Part shown: piece after piece, positions 1-12,200 of the stretch
Layout of the letters: each line of letters begins with the position of its first letter
Position numbering within the stretch: the first letter of the stretch is position 1
Source: Piromyces finnis
Lineage: Eukaryota; Neocallimastigomycota; Neocallimastigomycetes; Neocallimastigales; Neocallimastigaceae
Length of the DNA: 64,000 nt
Direction: 5' to 3'
NCBI GenBank assembly: GCA_002104945.1
Contig: MCFH01000030.1
Span: 434,001 to 498,000 of the forward strand
Notes under the pieces: model-generated
What the model was told of the DNA's origin: nothing
What the model saw: the letters and a program-made list of their open reading frames with translations, nothing else
Databases searched by the model: none
Translations under genes and position numbers: made by a program

Positions 1-848
1 ATAGAAAATTTCTAAGAAATATTATTTATATTCAATAATTAGAAAACACAATATATATATAAAACCAAATAAATTTCACTCTTAAAACCCAATACAACAG
101 TCCATTTTTCATTGATTTATACTAATTTACATATATAATTTTAACTTATTTTAATATATTTATTATTAAAAAATATATATATATTTATTTTATAAAATAA
201 AACCTTTATGTATATTTTCGATTTTCGTTTTGAAAAAATTATATAAATGCAGTTAAAAATTAATTTTTTATAAAAAAAAAGTTCATTTATTTTTTGTAAA
301 TATTTAAAAGTTAAAAATTCTATAAGCTTGCGCATTATTTAATATTACTACTTACATATATCATAAATAATATTATTCAATATACAAATATCCAATAGCT
401 CCTAAATTAATATTTATTATTATAAATAATTTATAAATAATTTTTATATAATAGAATATATTAATTTATTAAAACTCTATAAAAAAAAGTTAAACAATGA
501 AAAAAATATATTTATAAATTAAGTAGAAAAACAAACTTTATATTAAATATAATATTAATACTAAAAAACATATTAAACAATGTTTTCATACACTAAAATT
601 TAAATTAAAACAAAGAAATAGTATAAAATTTAAATATTTAAAACAAGAATAAATACTATATTAATTTACCAATAAATCCATATTATCGTATCAATTATTA
701 TAAAGTGGATAAAATATACAATATATTTATAGCCTAGATATTCAATATTTACATATATATTAGAAATTATTTTTATTTATTTTTATATCCTTATTACTAT
801 ATAACAATACAGACTATTATATCATATTTATTAAAATAAGTTATTAAT
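1..848. other. AT-rich intergenic region, left edge
   Basis: Almost pure A/T sequence upstream of the first gene. I see no coding pattern on either strand; the short minus-strand open frame at 141-335 is Ile/Lys/Tyr/Phe low complexity that random A/T sequence produces. The bases just before the ATG at 849 are a likely 5' leader. One isolated GC-containing heptamer, TTGCGCA, occurs near 329. Confidence 0.7.
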
Positions 849-3743
849 ATGGCTAAATTTAAGAAAATATTAAGTTTTTTAAAAGGCTCAAAAAAGAGAA
901 AGAGTGTGGTTATTCATGATAGTAAAACTATTCGCAATAATGAAATTAATATCGGAGGACTTGCTGGTAATGGTAATAGAAGATTTGGTACTACTACCGG
1001 AAGACCTATTGTAGGTAATGGTGGCCATTATGAACAATTTCTTTATATAGATGATGTTAAAAATGGTGGATTAAAAAAAAGAACTTTGTCGGTTGCCCCA
1101 TCTGTTGTTTCTTCATCAAATTATACTCAAACAGATCAAGAATTTTCTGAAACATTAAGTCATTTACGTTCTGAAAGCTCAAAGTTAAACCGTAATAGTA
1201 GTAAGCCGATAAGTTCTCGTAATAATAGCATTGGAAATACAGCTTTTAATAAAACACCTACTAATGGTAAGAAAGGTAATAAGTCTTTTATTCTTAGACA
1301 AGATCCTATTGAAGAAGAGAAAATTATAGTAGAAGTTAAAGATAACGATAAAGAAGAAATTGAAATTGATGAAGATGAACTAATAGCAGCTGTTCATGAA
1401 TTCGATAATGAAATAAAACGTAATTCGGGTGCAAGTCCAACCAGTATTCCAACTGAAAATGCCACATTTATTTTAAAGGAAGACAAAGAAGATGAAGATG
1501 GAAATCAATCATTTATTATTAAAAATATTAATGATGATATTCAAACTAAAAAATTATCTTTTATTATTTCTTCAACAAATTGTTTAGAAGATGTTGAAGA
1601 AGAAAGTGAAGAAAATCTTAATCAATCTGTTGAATCATATCTTTTATCAACTCCAAATCTTAATTATAATGATAATGAAGAGGACAATGATGTTAATATT
1701 AAGGTTGAGGGTATAGAAAATATGAAAAAAGATTATTTAGCTAATAATAAAGAATCATTGAATGATAAAAATATTAGTGCTAAAGAGAGTTTAATTCAAT
1801 TCCAACCCCCTGAATTCAGTATCACTAATGAAAAAGTATACAACTATCGTAATAATGATCTCATAAAGAAAATCTTTAAAAAGATTCCTCATGAAAATGG
1901 ACATAATGAAGTGTTGGATGAAGATGAAGAATTTAGTAGTATTCATAATAAGAGAAAAGTAAATTTCGTCCTTAATACTCATAAAGGAAATAGTAATGAT
2001 AATAATATTGGTGAAACTCTCACTAAGCAATTGAGTGTCAAGAGTTCTGATGCTGTTTTTTATAATCATACTCCTAAACCAATTCTTGTTTCTTCACCAA
2101 CTTTAAATAAATCTTCTACTATTTCTTCTCTTCCTGATACTAATACTATGATTAAAGAACATACCATTACAACTAAGTCATCTATTAATGATTTGGATAG
2201 TATAAGTATTATTTCAAATAAAAAATTATCTGATGAGGCATATCTACCAATGTCTAATAGAATAAATGAAAACATAAAACAAAGTAATTGTGCTTATACT
2301 AGTACTATTCCTTCTACAAATACTAGAAATATATACTATATGCCATTACCAAGACCATCCCAAGCTACTCTTTTAGATTTTGGCAATTCTGCTAAGAATT
2401 CGCCATCTCTTGTGCCAAAAAAATCAAATATATATAATCATACTAACCATTCACTTGGTAATTTCCCATCAACAAAGGAGATTTCTTCTTGTTCAAGACG
2501 CCATTTATGGAGTGAAAATCATTCTATCAAATCAAAAGAAAGTAATCTTTTTTCAGCTCCATTAAAAGCTTCTATTCCAATTGTAAAATCACCAAAGGAA
2601 GAACCAGTTTCATGTCTCTCCAATGCTAAAGTCAACCCTCGTAAAATAAACAATATTCCATCAATAAATACTCCATTTATAGCTTCTTCTCATTATGAAA
2701 CTCCAAAAAGTAAGAAAGAAAAAACATGTAGTCCATATACATCAAATAAAACCGAAACTCAATCTACTTTAACTGAAATATCTTCATATAACAGTTTCTT
2801 TTCTGATATCCAAAAAGATGATATTTCAAGAATTTCCAAGGATAAACAATATCTTCATTCCATAAATATTTCAATTAAAAAGGATGAAAATGATGATATT
2901 ATTGATTGTCATAGTAATAGTTCAATTACTTCTAATAATGGAGAAAGTTCCTTTGCCTATGGAAATTATAACGAGAAATTAAGTAAAAGTCGAGAAGAAA
3001 GTTTAAGAAATGTGAAGGAATATGTAAAATCGTTGGATGAAAAGCGAGATAGTGATTCTCTCTTTTCAACTCCGTTAGCTTATCGTAAAAGGTATGAAAA
3101 ATATGGATCTTTAAGATCAAGAACAAGTAATAAGAGTTATGGAATTAGAAATAGCAGTTTTTCAACTATTAATGGTTCATTAAAGTCTTCTAACGCATTA
3201 AAATCAAAACATTCTTCACAATCTAATAAATCTGACGCTACTGAAAATTCTTCCATAACTGAATATTCTAACTTTTCTGAACATAATTCCTCCTTCTCTA
3301 TCAATACAAATTCAACAAACAGAACTGCTCCAACTCAAAATTCAATATATTCAAGAGATTACTGTATTAATCCCAAAAAATATAATCCGAATAAGCATTT
3401 ACCTCTTTCATCTACTCATAAAATTGAAGGAGAAGACGTTAAAAGAAAAGAAAAATTCAATAGCGACTCAACTATTGTTAGTTCATATAATAAAAAATAT
3501 AATATTAAATCAACACCACCAATGAAACAAGGAAAACACCAAAATTCTTCATCTATTTCATCTGCATCCACATTAGCCTGTTCACCTTTACCAGGTCCAC
3601 GTTCATTATTAAATAATAGTAACAATTTAAATAAATTATCTTTAGTAGCTTCTGACAGTAATTACTTTGATGATTTTATGAAGGATTTAAACAATATGAG
3701 TTTAAACGATTTAATTTCTAAATATGAACAAAAAACTGAGTAA
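849..3743 (+). CDS. Large Ser/Asn-rich, probably disordered protein, unknown function
   Basis: One uninterrupted 964-codon frame from ATG 849 to TAA 3741-3743. I do not recognise a domain. The first 20 residues are strongly basic (Lys-rich, with KGSKKRKS), which could bind membrane lipid or act as a nuclear signal. An acidic Glu/Asp-rich stretch lies around residues 155-190, and acidic patches recur to about residue 285. The rest is Ser/Asn/Thr/Lys-rich with many Ser-Pro and Arg/Lys-x-x-Ser sites, as expected of an intrinsically disordered phosphoprotein. The C-terminus ends in a short potentially helical segment (FDDFMKDLNNMSLNDLISKY). No signal peptide or membrane segment is visible. Real coding is supported by length and by codon-level structure against nearly GC-free flanks. 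A cytoskeletal or signalling scaffold is possible but would be a guess. Confidence 0.85.
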   Translation: MAKFKKILSFLKGSKKRKSVVIHDSKTIRNNEINIGGLAGNGNRRFGTTTGRPIVGNGGHYEQFLYIDDVKNGGLKKRTLSVAPSVVSSSNYTQTDQEFSETLSHLRSESSKLNRNSSKPISSRNNSIGNTAFNKTPTNGKKGNKSFILRQDPIEEEKIIVEVKDNDKEEIEIDEDELIAAVHEFDNEIKRNSGASPTSIPTENATFILKEDKEDEDGNQSFIIKNINDDIQTKKLSFIISSTNCLEDVEEESEENLNQSVESYLLSTPNLNYNDNEEDNDVNIKVEGIENMKKDYLANNKESLNDKNISAKESLIQFQPPEFSITNEKVYNYRNNDLIKKIFKKIPHENGHNEVLDEDEEFSSIHNKRKVNFVLNTHKGNSNDNNIGETLTKQLSVKSSDAVFYNHTPKPILVSSPTLNKSSTISSLPDTNTMIKEHTITTKSSINDLDSISIISNKKLSDEAYLPMSNRINENIKQSNCAYTSTIPSTNTRNIYYMPLPRPSQATLLDFGNSAKNSPSLVPKKSNIYNHTNHSLGNFPSTKEISSCSRRHLWSENHSIKSKESNLFSAPLKASIPIVKSPKEEPVSCLSNAKVNPRKINNIPSINTPFIASSHYETPKSKKEKTCSPYTSNKTETQSTLTEISSYNSFFSDIQKDDISRISKDKQYLHSINISIKKDENDDIIDCHSNSSITSNNGESSFAYGNYNEKLSKSREESLRNVKEYVKSLDEKRDSDSLFSTPLAYRKRYEKYGSLRSRTSNKSYGIRNSSFSTINGSLKSSNALKSKHSSQSNKSDATENSSITEYSNFSEHNSSFSINTNSTNRTAPTQNSIYSRDYCINPKKYNPNKHLPLSSTHKIEGEDVKRKEKFNSDSTIVSSYNKKYNIKSTPPMKQGKHQNSSSISSASTLACSPLPGPRSLLNNSNNLNKLSLVASDSNYFDDFMKDLNNMSLNDLISKYEQKTE

Positions 3744-6330
3744 ATGAAAAAAAAAAAGAACAGGGATACCATTGAGTATATAAATAACACACAATAAAGA
3801 TATAATTTATAATATTATCAGATATATAGTCATTGTAATTCTTTTATTAATAAGTTCATAACTCATAAAATCATATCAGAATTTATTTTAGCAATACGAT
3901 ATGAACCAAACAACCTACAAAAATGAGAACAGTAATATTAAGCGAAGATAATATATTTTATTATTTTCCAATACTTTTTTTTTTTAAAATCATCAATCAT
4001 TTTCATTTATATATATTATATTATATATTATTCAGGTATTAATATATACTAATTAATTTAAGCATATTTTTATTTATAAATATATTTATCAACATTTATA
4101 TTTAATTTTTTTTTTTTTTTTACAAAAAAAAAAAAAAAAAAAAAAAAGCTTTATAATAATTCATCATAAAATATTATCCCATTTAAATATATATATAAAA
4201 TTAACATTCATATTTTAGATATATTATTTAACAGTAAAAAAAAAGTTAAAAAAAAAAATTAGAAAAAATTAAATTTTATATAAAAAAGTTTTGAGAAACA
4301 ATAATTGTTAACACCAAATATAAAAACTAGACAAATATTATTGAATATAAATTAATGTTTAAATTCAATAATGTTAAAAATGATATATAGTTAAAAAGTA
4401 TTAGAAACAAAATAAGTGACAAAATTACAATGAAAATGAAGATATAAATAGCAAATTATAAATAATAAATGATAATTCATATTAAAACAATACTTTATAT
4501 TAGTATTGTTTTTTAATTGTTTATTAATTTTATCATTTATTATTATAAATGATTTATAAACTAATTTAAAATGACAACATTTAACAATAGAATCAAAGAA
4601 ATGAATTTAATTTAATTTACTGTCAAAGTAAATTAAATAATAAGAGTATTAAATAAAAGAGATACTCTTAAAAATATAAAGTATCTATATGTTTATTATA
4701 AAATTTAAAAAAAAAAAAAAAAAGAAAAAATAATAAATAAACTTCATATCTTAAAAACAAAAAATAAAATAGAATGTTAATGGATTATTATGAGTTTTTT
4801 TTTTTTTTTTTTTTTTTATAAACATATTATATATATATATATATATTATTATTATTATTATTTAATAATTATAGCATTAATGTTGTATTTATTTTTATAT
4901 ATTATATATATTATATATTATAGGAATAACAATCAATAATCAAAGGGAAAACAGAACGTAGAAAACCTATTCTCATTTTACAACTAATTTTAAGTTTATA
5001 GCTTTTTTTTATTATCAACTTTTTTGCACATACGCTTCTTTTAATATTTCTTTCTCTTTTTTTATTATTTTTTTAAAATAGAAAGAAAGAAAGAAATAAC
5101 ATAATCCATTGCGCAATTTAATATATAATTATTATTATCTATCTTAACTATCTAAATATAAACAACAACAAAATATATATATATATATATATAATTATTA
5201 ATTCGTATATTAATTCTAAAAAAAAAAAAAAATACTCTTTCTCATGTACAAACATCATCAAATTCTCAAACGTTGATTAAATCAAACTCATTAACAGGCA
5301 CATTCGCAGTTTATCTTTAGCATATTTTAAATATTATAATATTATTTTTTAAAGAAAAATGATTTTCTTTTTATTTTTTTTTTCGTTATTAAAATTTAAA
5401 AAAAAAAAAAAAGTTATAATATTTAAAATATCATTTTAATATATTTCACTTTTTTGCTAGCGCACTATTTTTATATAAAAATATTCTCTTTTAGCTTACG
5501 CACTTTTAAAAATTTTAGTAATTACTATTAGTATAATAATATAAAAAAAAATAGATGAATATATGTAGTAATTTTTTTATTATGTATTAATCAAAAATCA
5601 CAAATATAATAAAATTATTTTATATATTTATAAAAAAAAATTATTAATAAGATGTAAAGAATTAAACATTTGAATAATAAGTGTATATATATAACAAATA
5701 TTTTAAATTAATTTTTTATAAAAAGAGATGAAAAAAAAATAGTTAATCAATAGTTGAATTTTAAACAAGAACCTTTAACCATTAAATTAAAACATAAACG
5801 TTGATTTATACTTTTCTCGACTTTTATTCAAAAAGAAGAAAAATCGAAAGTATTCCATTATATAAGCAATAATTCTAATGAACAATTTAACCAAACCAAA
5901 TCATTAATCATAGCAACAATTTTTTTTTTTTTTTGGTATGAAATACCTCTTGAATAATAACATGAAAATGATTTATTTTCATTGAGTTCCCTTCCAACTA
6001 CTTTCGTAATTTTAAAATAGATATTAAATGACAGCTTTCATTATTTTCATAATCAGAAAAATGAATCTTTAAAAAAAGAAAAATAAATTTTTATAAATCA
6101 AAGAGGGTTAAGTTTAATAATTAATAATCAATATAAAATGTAAAAAAGACATAGATATAGTCATATATATTATATAAAAATAAAAATAAAATAAATAATA
6201 AAAGAAAAGTAAAACTATTAAAAAGTAATTATAAAAATAGGTAATTTATTGATGGATGATAATTTGCAATTAATTTATGTATCATTTATTACATTTATTA
6301 CAATACTCAATTCTTATATTAATTAGAGTT

Positions 6331-6477
6331 TGTTGCTGTTATGAAAATACTAAAAGAATTATTGTTTTTATTGCTAGAAATATAGTTACACCTGATTAAC
6401 CTCGTATCTATTCATGTTGCCCATGTTACAGTAATGATAATTATGATTTTGTTATACCTTTTTTATATATATTAAAT
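6331..6477 (+). pseudogene. Possible relic of a cysteine-rich coding exon
   Basis: In the frame starting at 6331 the translation begins CCCYENTKRIIVFIARN and, after an in-frame TAA at 6397-6399, continues through SCCPCYSNDNYDFVIPF. The GC content and codon pattern stand out from the surrounding A/T sequence. There is no ATG-initiated frame and no clear splice sites. I do not recognise the family; it may be a decayed fragment of a cysteine-rich protein, or chance. Confidence 0.25.
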
Positions 6478-6688
6478 AAATTTAAAGTTTAAAATTCTAT
6501 TTATACCATTTATAGTTGAGGAAAATCCTCTAGAGTTAATGCGAGACGAATTTTAAATTTATATTTAAAAGAAAAAAAAAGTTTTGAAAATAATATATTA
6601 ACATAATTATTGAAATCAAAATCATATTGAAATATTTTTTATAATATTTCATAAATATTATAACAATTACCTAATATATATATAATTT

Positions 6689-6714
6689 TTTCCAAAAAAC
6701 TCGTTTTTTGGAAA
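6689..6714. repeat. Perfect 12-bp inverted repeat (hairpin), 2-nt loop
   Basis: The arms TTTCCAAAAAAC (6689-6700) and GTTTTTTGGAAA (6703-6714) are exact reverse complements around a TC loop. It opens an unusually GC-rich island reaching about 6790 that repeats TGGCTAA three times. Function unknown. Confidence 0.6.
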
Positions 6715-7396
6715 TTTTCCTGGCTAAAAGTCTGGTAGAGATCGAATTTCTTCTGGCTAAAAAATTGGCTAAGATCGTCAAAAATCCAGGATAAATACTA
6801 ATATTTTTCTTTATACTTTCTTTTATTTATATAATAATAGTGCTAATAATTAAAATAAAAAAAAACTATTTTGATTAAAAATTATTAAAGTCATAGTTAA
6901 GCATTAATTAATCTAAAGATAATATATATAGATTTTATATTCTCACTCTATTTCTTTATTATTAATTAAATAAAAATAATAGAAAAAAAAGTATAGTAAA
7001 TTATTTGATTTCTAAAATATTTATTCATTTATTTTTGAACTGATTTATATTAAAAATATTTAATAATTTTAAAGTTTAAAGCAAAAATTCTATTTGTGAT
7101 TAAGGAAATTTTGTGTAACATAAGGGTTTATTAAAACAAAAAACAACGAAAAAACAAGGTTGAAAAAAAAAAAAAAAAAACTTCAACAAAAATAAAAATA
7201 TTGCTTCTTTTAAATTTAAATTTAAATTTAAAAAGCTTTGAAAATAAATAAACTAATTTTATTATTGAAATATTAAAAACATAGTAAATATTTTTAATAA
7301 AAATTCATAAATAATATCTTATAAATAGTATAATAATTTCAAACAAACAAAAACAAACAAAAAAAAAAAAAAAAATAAAATAAATATAAATTTAAA

Positions 7397-8135
7397 ATGA
7401 AGAAATCAAGTTTTATACTATTAATACTATTAATCTATATTAAAAGCATTTTGTGTGAAATGAATATTACCTATGGAGATATTGAAGAAGATAAACTGTA
7501 AATATTATTTATATATAAGTACTATTAATAAATTAATAATATTAATAATATATATTATACTTTATATGAGAAAGAGTAATTAATTTGATAATTACGCTAG
7601 ACTTATTTTTCATAAAACAAAATATAAATTATAAATTTAAATAATTTCATTTTCAAAATTTCAATTATTATTAAATAATTAATAATTAAAACTATATTCT
7701 TTTTATTTATTTATTTTATAAATATTGTGTAAATATTTAAGAGGTCAAATTGATAATAGTAATGCTAAAAAAATTGCATCTATAACTAAATACAAAGAAT
7801 ATATATGTCCTGGAAAAAAAAAAAAAAACTTTTTTTTCGGTTTTGATTATGATAAGGATTGTGTTGGAGTAGGGAATCCAAATTATATAATACCAATAAG
7901 TTTCGGTAAGGATAAATTTGATGGTGTATTCCCATATATTACTACATTAGAAGGTTTTGAAAATAATAAAAATGGATCGATTATTGAAGCGTGCAATATA
8001 AATAATTTTAAAGATAAAAAGTGTCAAACAAGAAAATGTGCTGTTAATGAAGATTGTTTTTCAGGCCTATGTCAAGAAAGTTGTTGTATTACTAATCCAG
8101 ATAATATTCTTTATGATTGTTATAGAGATAGTTAA
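7397..8135 (+). CDS. Cysteine-rich secreted or surface protein, unknown function (ends at a frame break)
   Basis: Two exons are predicted: 7397-7497 and 7742-8135, with intron 7498-7741 (GTAAAT to TTTAAG). The splice keeps frame because the split CT|A codon is followed by GGTCAAATTGAT. Exon 1 encodes a signal peptide (MKKSSFILLILLIYIKSILC, cleavage probably near Cys/Glu 20-21). The mature part carries Cys pairs towards its C-terminus, with the pattern C-x(4)-C-x(5)-C-x(4)-C and then a CC pair, typical of small disulphide-rich extracellular domains. A run of 14 A followed by 8 T inside exon 2 (about 7814-7836) codes for Lys and Phe and is prone to slippage. The frame stops at 8133-8135, and a cysteine-rich plus membrane portion continues one base out of frame. 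The product is therefore either a secreted short form or the intact part of a broken gene. Confidence 0.55.
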
Positions 8136-8136
8136 T

Positions 8137-8445
8137 GATAGTAGTGAAATGGAATGCAAAAAATATTTACAAGAGAAATGTTCCTTTCAATTTAATTGTG
8201 CTGGTAGATGTAAAGATTCTGTTTGTTCTTATCTTAACAAATATTCAAAGAATAAGGCATTATATTCCTTAATAATATCAATAATATTAGATATATTTAT
8301 AATCATCATTTTAATATATGATAAAGGAATTGATGATATTGAATATATCCTTTATATTAATATTATTATTTTCATAATTACTTATGGAATTATTTATGGA
8401 ATAGTATGGACAATAATGTCAATAAAAGCACATTACTATGAATAA
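8137..8445 (+). pseudogene. Out-of-frame 3' part of the cysteine-rich gene, with membrane segments
   Basis: After the stop at 8133-8135, coding character continues in the +1 frame. Six more cysteines occur (in ECKKYLQEKCSFQFNC and GRCKDSVC), followed by two hydrophobic segments (LYSLIISIILDIFIIIILIY and a second around IIIFIITYGIIYGIVW) and a short tail ending at TAA 8443-8445. It reads as the juxtamembrane and membrane end of the preceding protein. A GATAGT direct repeat (8127-8132 and 8137-8142) straddles the break, so a small insertion is the simplest cause. A sequencing error, or a separate overlapping gene starting upstream near 8038, is also possible. Confidence 0.5.
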
Positions 8446-8643
8446 AAATTATCAAAATTAATTAAAAGTTAATTAATCTAGAGAAAATATAATTAATTAT
8501 ATATACTACAACTAAGATATCAAATTATCAAAATAAAGAAGAAAAAAAAAATTAATAATAAAAACTAGAATTAACTCTGTTCAATCCCTTATATAAAATT
8601 TAATATGGGAAATGAATTGTAACAATTAATAATAAATGAAATA

Positions 8644-8678
<35 letters not shown>

Positions 8679-8854
8679 CATATCATATATTTATTTTGTA
8701 ATCGTTTATTTAATTTAAGGATAGAATTATATAAATATTAACTTTTAAAAATAATTTATTTGTAAATTAGGATAATCTTTATATAATACAACAATTTAGT
8801 ACCAAAATTATAGCATTCATATACAAATATACAAAATTTTGCCATATAATCAAT

Positions 8855-8928
<74 letters not shown>

Positions 8929-9285
8929 TTTTTGTTTAATAGTTTTAGATTTTATTACTATATAAGTAAATACGTTAAAAAAACAAAATAGGTATATGTA
9001 AAAAAAAATTATATGAAAATTTTATATATATATATATGAGTTTATCCAAAAAATGAAAAAGTATAAATGAAAATAAAAATAAAAATAAAAATAAAAATGA
9101 TTAAAAACGATATAAATGACGAAAAAAAAAAAATATTAATTTTTTTTTTTTTTTCTAAGAAATAATATTGAAATAAAAACGAAAAATATAGTTTTGTATA
9201 AAAATTTCTTTAACATAAAATTTCGATTAATAATATATTATATATATATAAATTAAATTTAACAAGCCATTGAGGGTATTAAATA
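8446..9285. other. AT-rich intergenic region with (AAT)n/(ATT)n inverted microsatellite
   Basis: Between the plus-strand cysteine-rich gene and the 3' end of the minus-strand SPX-RING gene, so a shared 3' region. It holds a poly-A run of about 30 nt near 8647-8676, an (AAT)n block running directly into an (ATT)n block at about 8855-8926, and an AAAAAT hexamer repeat near 9066-9098. No gene seen. Confidence 0.7.
8855..8926. repeat. (AAT)n then (ATT)n self-complementary microsatellite
   Basis: About seven AAT units are followed without a break by about sixteen ATT units, so the two halves can base-pair as a hairpin or cruciform. Confidence 0.85.
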
Positions 9286-12200
9286 TTACATAATAGTACA
9301 GAGGTCTTCTTCCTCATTTTCCTTAATTGGTTGTGATGCCATTTCTTTCTCATCTTCTAATTCTTGCTGATGGGTAATTTCCTTTAATTGTCTCTTTCTA
9401 GCTCTAATTTCTCTTGGGAAATCCGTTGTTAGTATATTCAAAAGTTTTTTATCTAGATTTTTAGAGGTAGCATTTTTTACAGCATCTTTAGCACGACATA
9501 CCGGACAATTATCTAAATTCTTTTTTTGAGCTTTAATTAAACATTTCAAACAGAAAAGATGGTTACAATTTAATCGAATTGGTTTATAAGCCAATTCCTG
9601 ACAAATTGGACAAGAATACTTTTCTGGGTCTGGAATGATACCTAATAAATCGTTTGTAATTTCATAGGTTATACATTTGTTAATGCTATCTGAGAAAAAG
9701 TCGGTTGAAACGAAACATGGAAGACCTTCACAAGCATTTAATTTTGTATCTTTATCATGATTACTTAATATCATATAAAGGGCTGTTTGGTTAATTGAAT
9801 AGAATTGCTTTAAAACAATAGTATCGTGATTTAATTTTATAAACTGATCAAAAACAAGCTTAGAGTCTTCCATTTTGAATTTTTTGGTAATACTTTCGGA
9901 TTTAGTTTTGAAAAGTTCAAGTCTTTCCGTAGCTTGTTGCCATGTTGTTGTCTTACCATTATAAGTCCAAAGATCGGTTTCTCTATATAAACGACTAAGA
10001 TTACGCCATGGATAAGTGTCGAGCTTACCTGGAGTAGAAACCTCTTTAAGCATTTTCTTAATTGCATTAATGTTGGTTTCAAATAAGGATTTGCAGTCCT
10101 TCTCAAAGATTGTGAGATTTTTAAAAATAGCCATCATTTTATTTAAGAAAGAAGTATCAGATTCTAATAAAATTTCTACTCTTTTTTCATTATTATTTTG
10201 TGGCATAATACATTGATGTTCTGATTCATTCAAATGATAATTTGGAGAAAAAGATTCATTTTCTATCACACATTCAAGAGAATGAGTAGAATTTTTAGAA
10301 AACTTTTTAAATGGATTTTTGATGTGATACGAGAAACTATGACTTTTTGTTTTCCTTATATAAATACTATTATTATTGTCAATATCATAACAACTAGAAC
10401 TACGTTTTTTGTAAAAACTAGACAAGTTACTCTTTAATGAACGACTTTCATCTATGGAGATGTTATCCATACTTTTAATATGATTACATGACTTTGATCT
10501 TTTGAAGAGATTAGTAAGAGAGGCTCTTTTCTTTGGTTTATAAATAGATTGTGGTTCCATATAGAAATTTAAGGTATCGGTTGATGAATTTTGTGAGTCT
10601 GGAAATGGAAATTTGGCAATATGTGATTCGGTCTTTGGTTGTTCAACAACGCTTCTAATAGGTCCATCATTATTTACTACCTTGCAACTCTTAACTTCAG
10701 GAGAATTTTTAGCTGTGTTTATAGAAGAGTATGAAGATTGGCGTGAATAAGATGACATGTTTTTTTCATCTTCCTGGGGAGATGAATTAGAAGCTGCTGT
10801 ACTATTATTATTTTCTAATTTTGTTTCTAATTTTTTCTGGCTCTCATTTTTATTGATATCATCAGATTGTTGATCCTCTGGAATGATAGAAAAGGTATAG
10901 TAGGAATAAAGAGGTATTTCTATATAATCTTTATTACAAAGCCTATTTACAACATTGTTTTCAGTACCATAGATATTACATTGATCATATACTGGTATAT
11001 TTTCCAGAGAAGAAGACAATGATAATTTACCTTCAAAACAGCTATTACTACTATTACTTCTACGAAAAGAGGCTAATTTTTTGTTATTGAATAAAGAGAC
11101 AAACTTTTCTTTGGTAATACCATCATCTATATTATATTCAGATAGTCTTTTTTGAATAATGGAAGCACGTTTCTTGACATTTTCTGCACTATCACCCATC
11201 AAAGCAACTGGGTCTGGTTCAATTTCCTTATCTTTTGAAGGTTTTTCTTCTGAAGAAACTGGAAGAATAATAGAAACTTCTTCATCTTCTTCAGATTCAT
11301 ACATATCATCATATTCATTTTCTTGTTCAGAATCATCCGAATCGAAAGAAATAGAATCTTGATGTTGAGTATTTCCAAGCATATTTTCATTAAATTTGAC
11401 TACTGTTAAACTTTGACTTTTTCTTATAATATCAATGTCACTTGGAATAGCTATACTATTTGAATTTTTTCTTGTACCATTATCTGGAGTATTACTTATT
11501 GGACTTTGAATAATGTTTTCCAATATTTTATTTTCTTCCGAGTTTGGATCTTTTAAACTTTCTCTAATCATATCAAAATGAATTTGATCAATTTTTATTT
11601 CTTCAGTTATTTCTTTTGGTTCATTTTCAAAAATTTCATTATTTTGACCTATAATTTCATCTAATAATTTTCGGACATCAAGATCATTTGGATTTACTTT
11701 ATTTATACTTATGATTAAACTTGATCTTATTTGATTTTTTCCATCTTCTTTTTCAACTTCTTTTAATGCATAGAAAATTTGATAGTATTTTAAAGTAAGA
11801 CCTTTAATAATTTCTTCTTTATTATTTGCATTATTAATAAAATTTACTAATTTAGCTTGACTTTCTTTTAATTCCTTTTCTAAATCGTCTTTAAAGTTGT
11901 AATGGGTATATTTTTCATTTACTGAAGTTTCAGTACTAGTTTCATTATTAACTTCTTTTTTTAACTTTGGTGATAATTCATTAGTATTATAAACTTCCAA
12001 TACTTCATTATTATTTTTTTCCATTGGAATAAACATGTTTTTATCATCGAAAACCTCCGTCACTGTATTTTCATTAATTACAACTTTATTCTTTTTAAAA
12101 ATTTCTCTAATATGATTATCAATGTTACTTTTCATGCCATTTTCCATAATTAGATGAATATGCTTTTCTAAATCAAAAATACCTGTTTTATTAAGTTTTT

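Larger units (their letters stand above)
3744..7396. other. Long AT-rich intergenic region with a coding relic and a hairpin
   Basis: About 3.6 kb with no intact gene. It contains a T-run/A-run pair near 4107-4147 and many A and T homopolymers. Scattered GC-containing words include TTGCGCA near 5107 and GCTAGCGCAC near 5456. A cysteine-rich coding-like patch lies at 6331-6477, broken by a TAA. A GC-richer island with a perfect hairpin lies at 6689-6790. The stretches 6480-6680 and 7066-7330 share several short blocks in the same order and may be an old duplication. Confidence 0.6.

Noticed and set aside
141-335. Minus-strand 64-residue frame at the left edge
   Set aside because: Low-complexity Ile/Lys/Tyr/Phe sequence expected from random A/T DNA.
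4107-4147. T-run/A-run pair as a functional hairpin
   Set aside because: Homopolymer runs are so common here that adjacent complementary runs are expected by chance.
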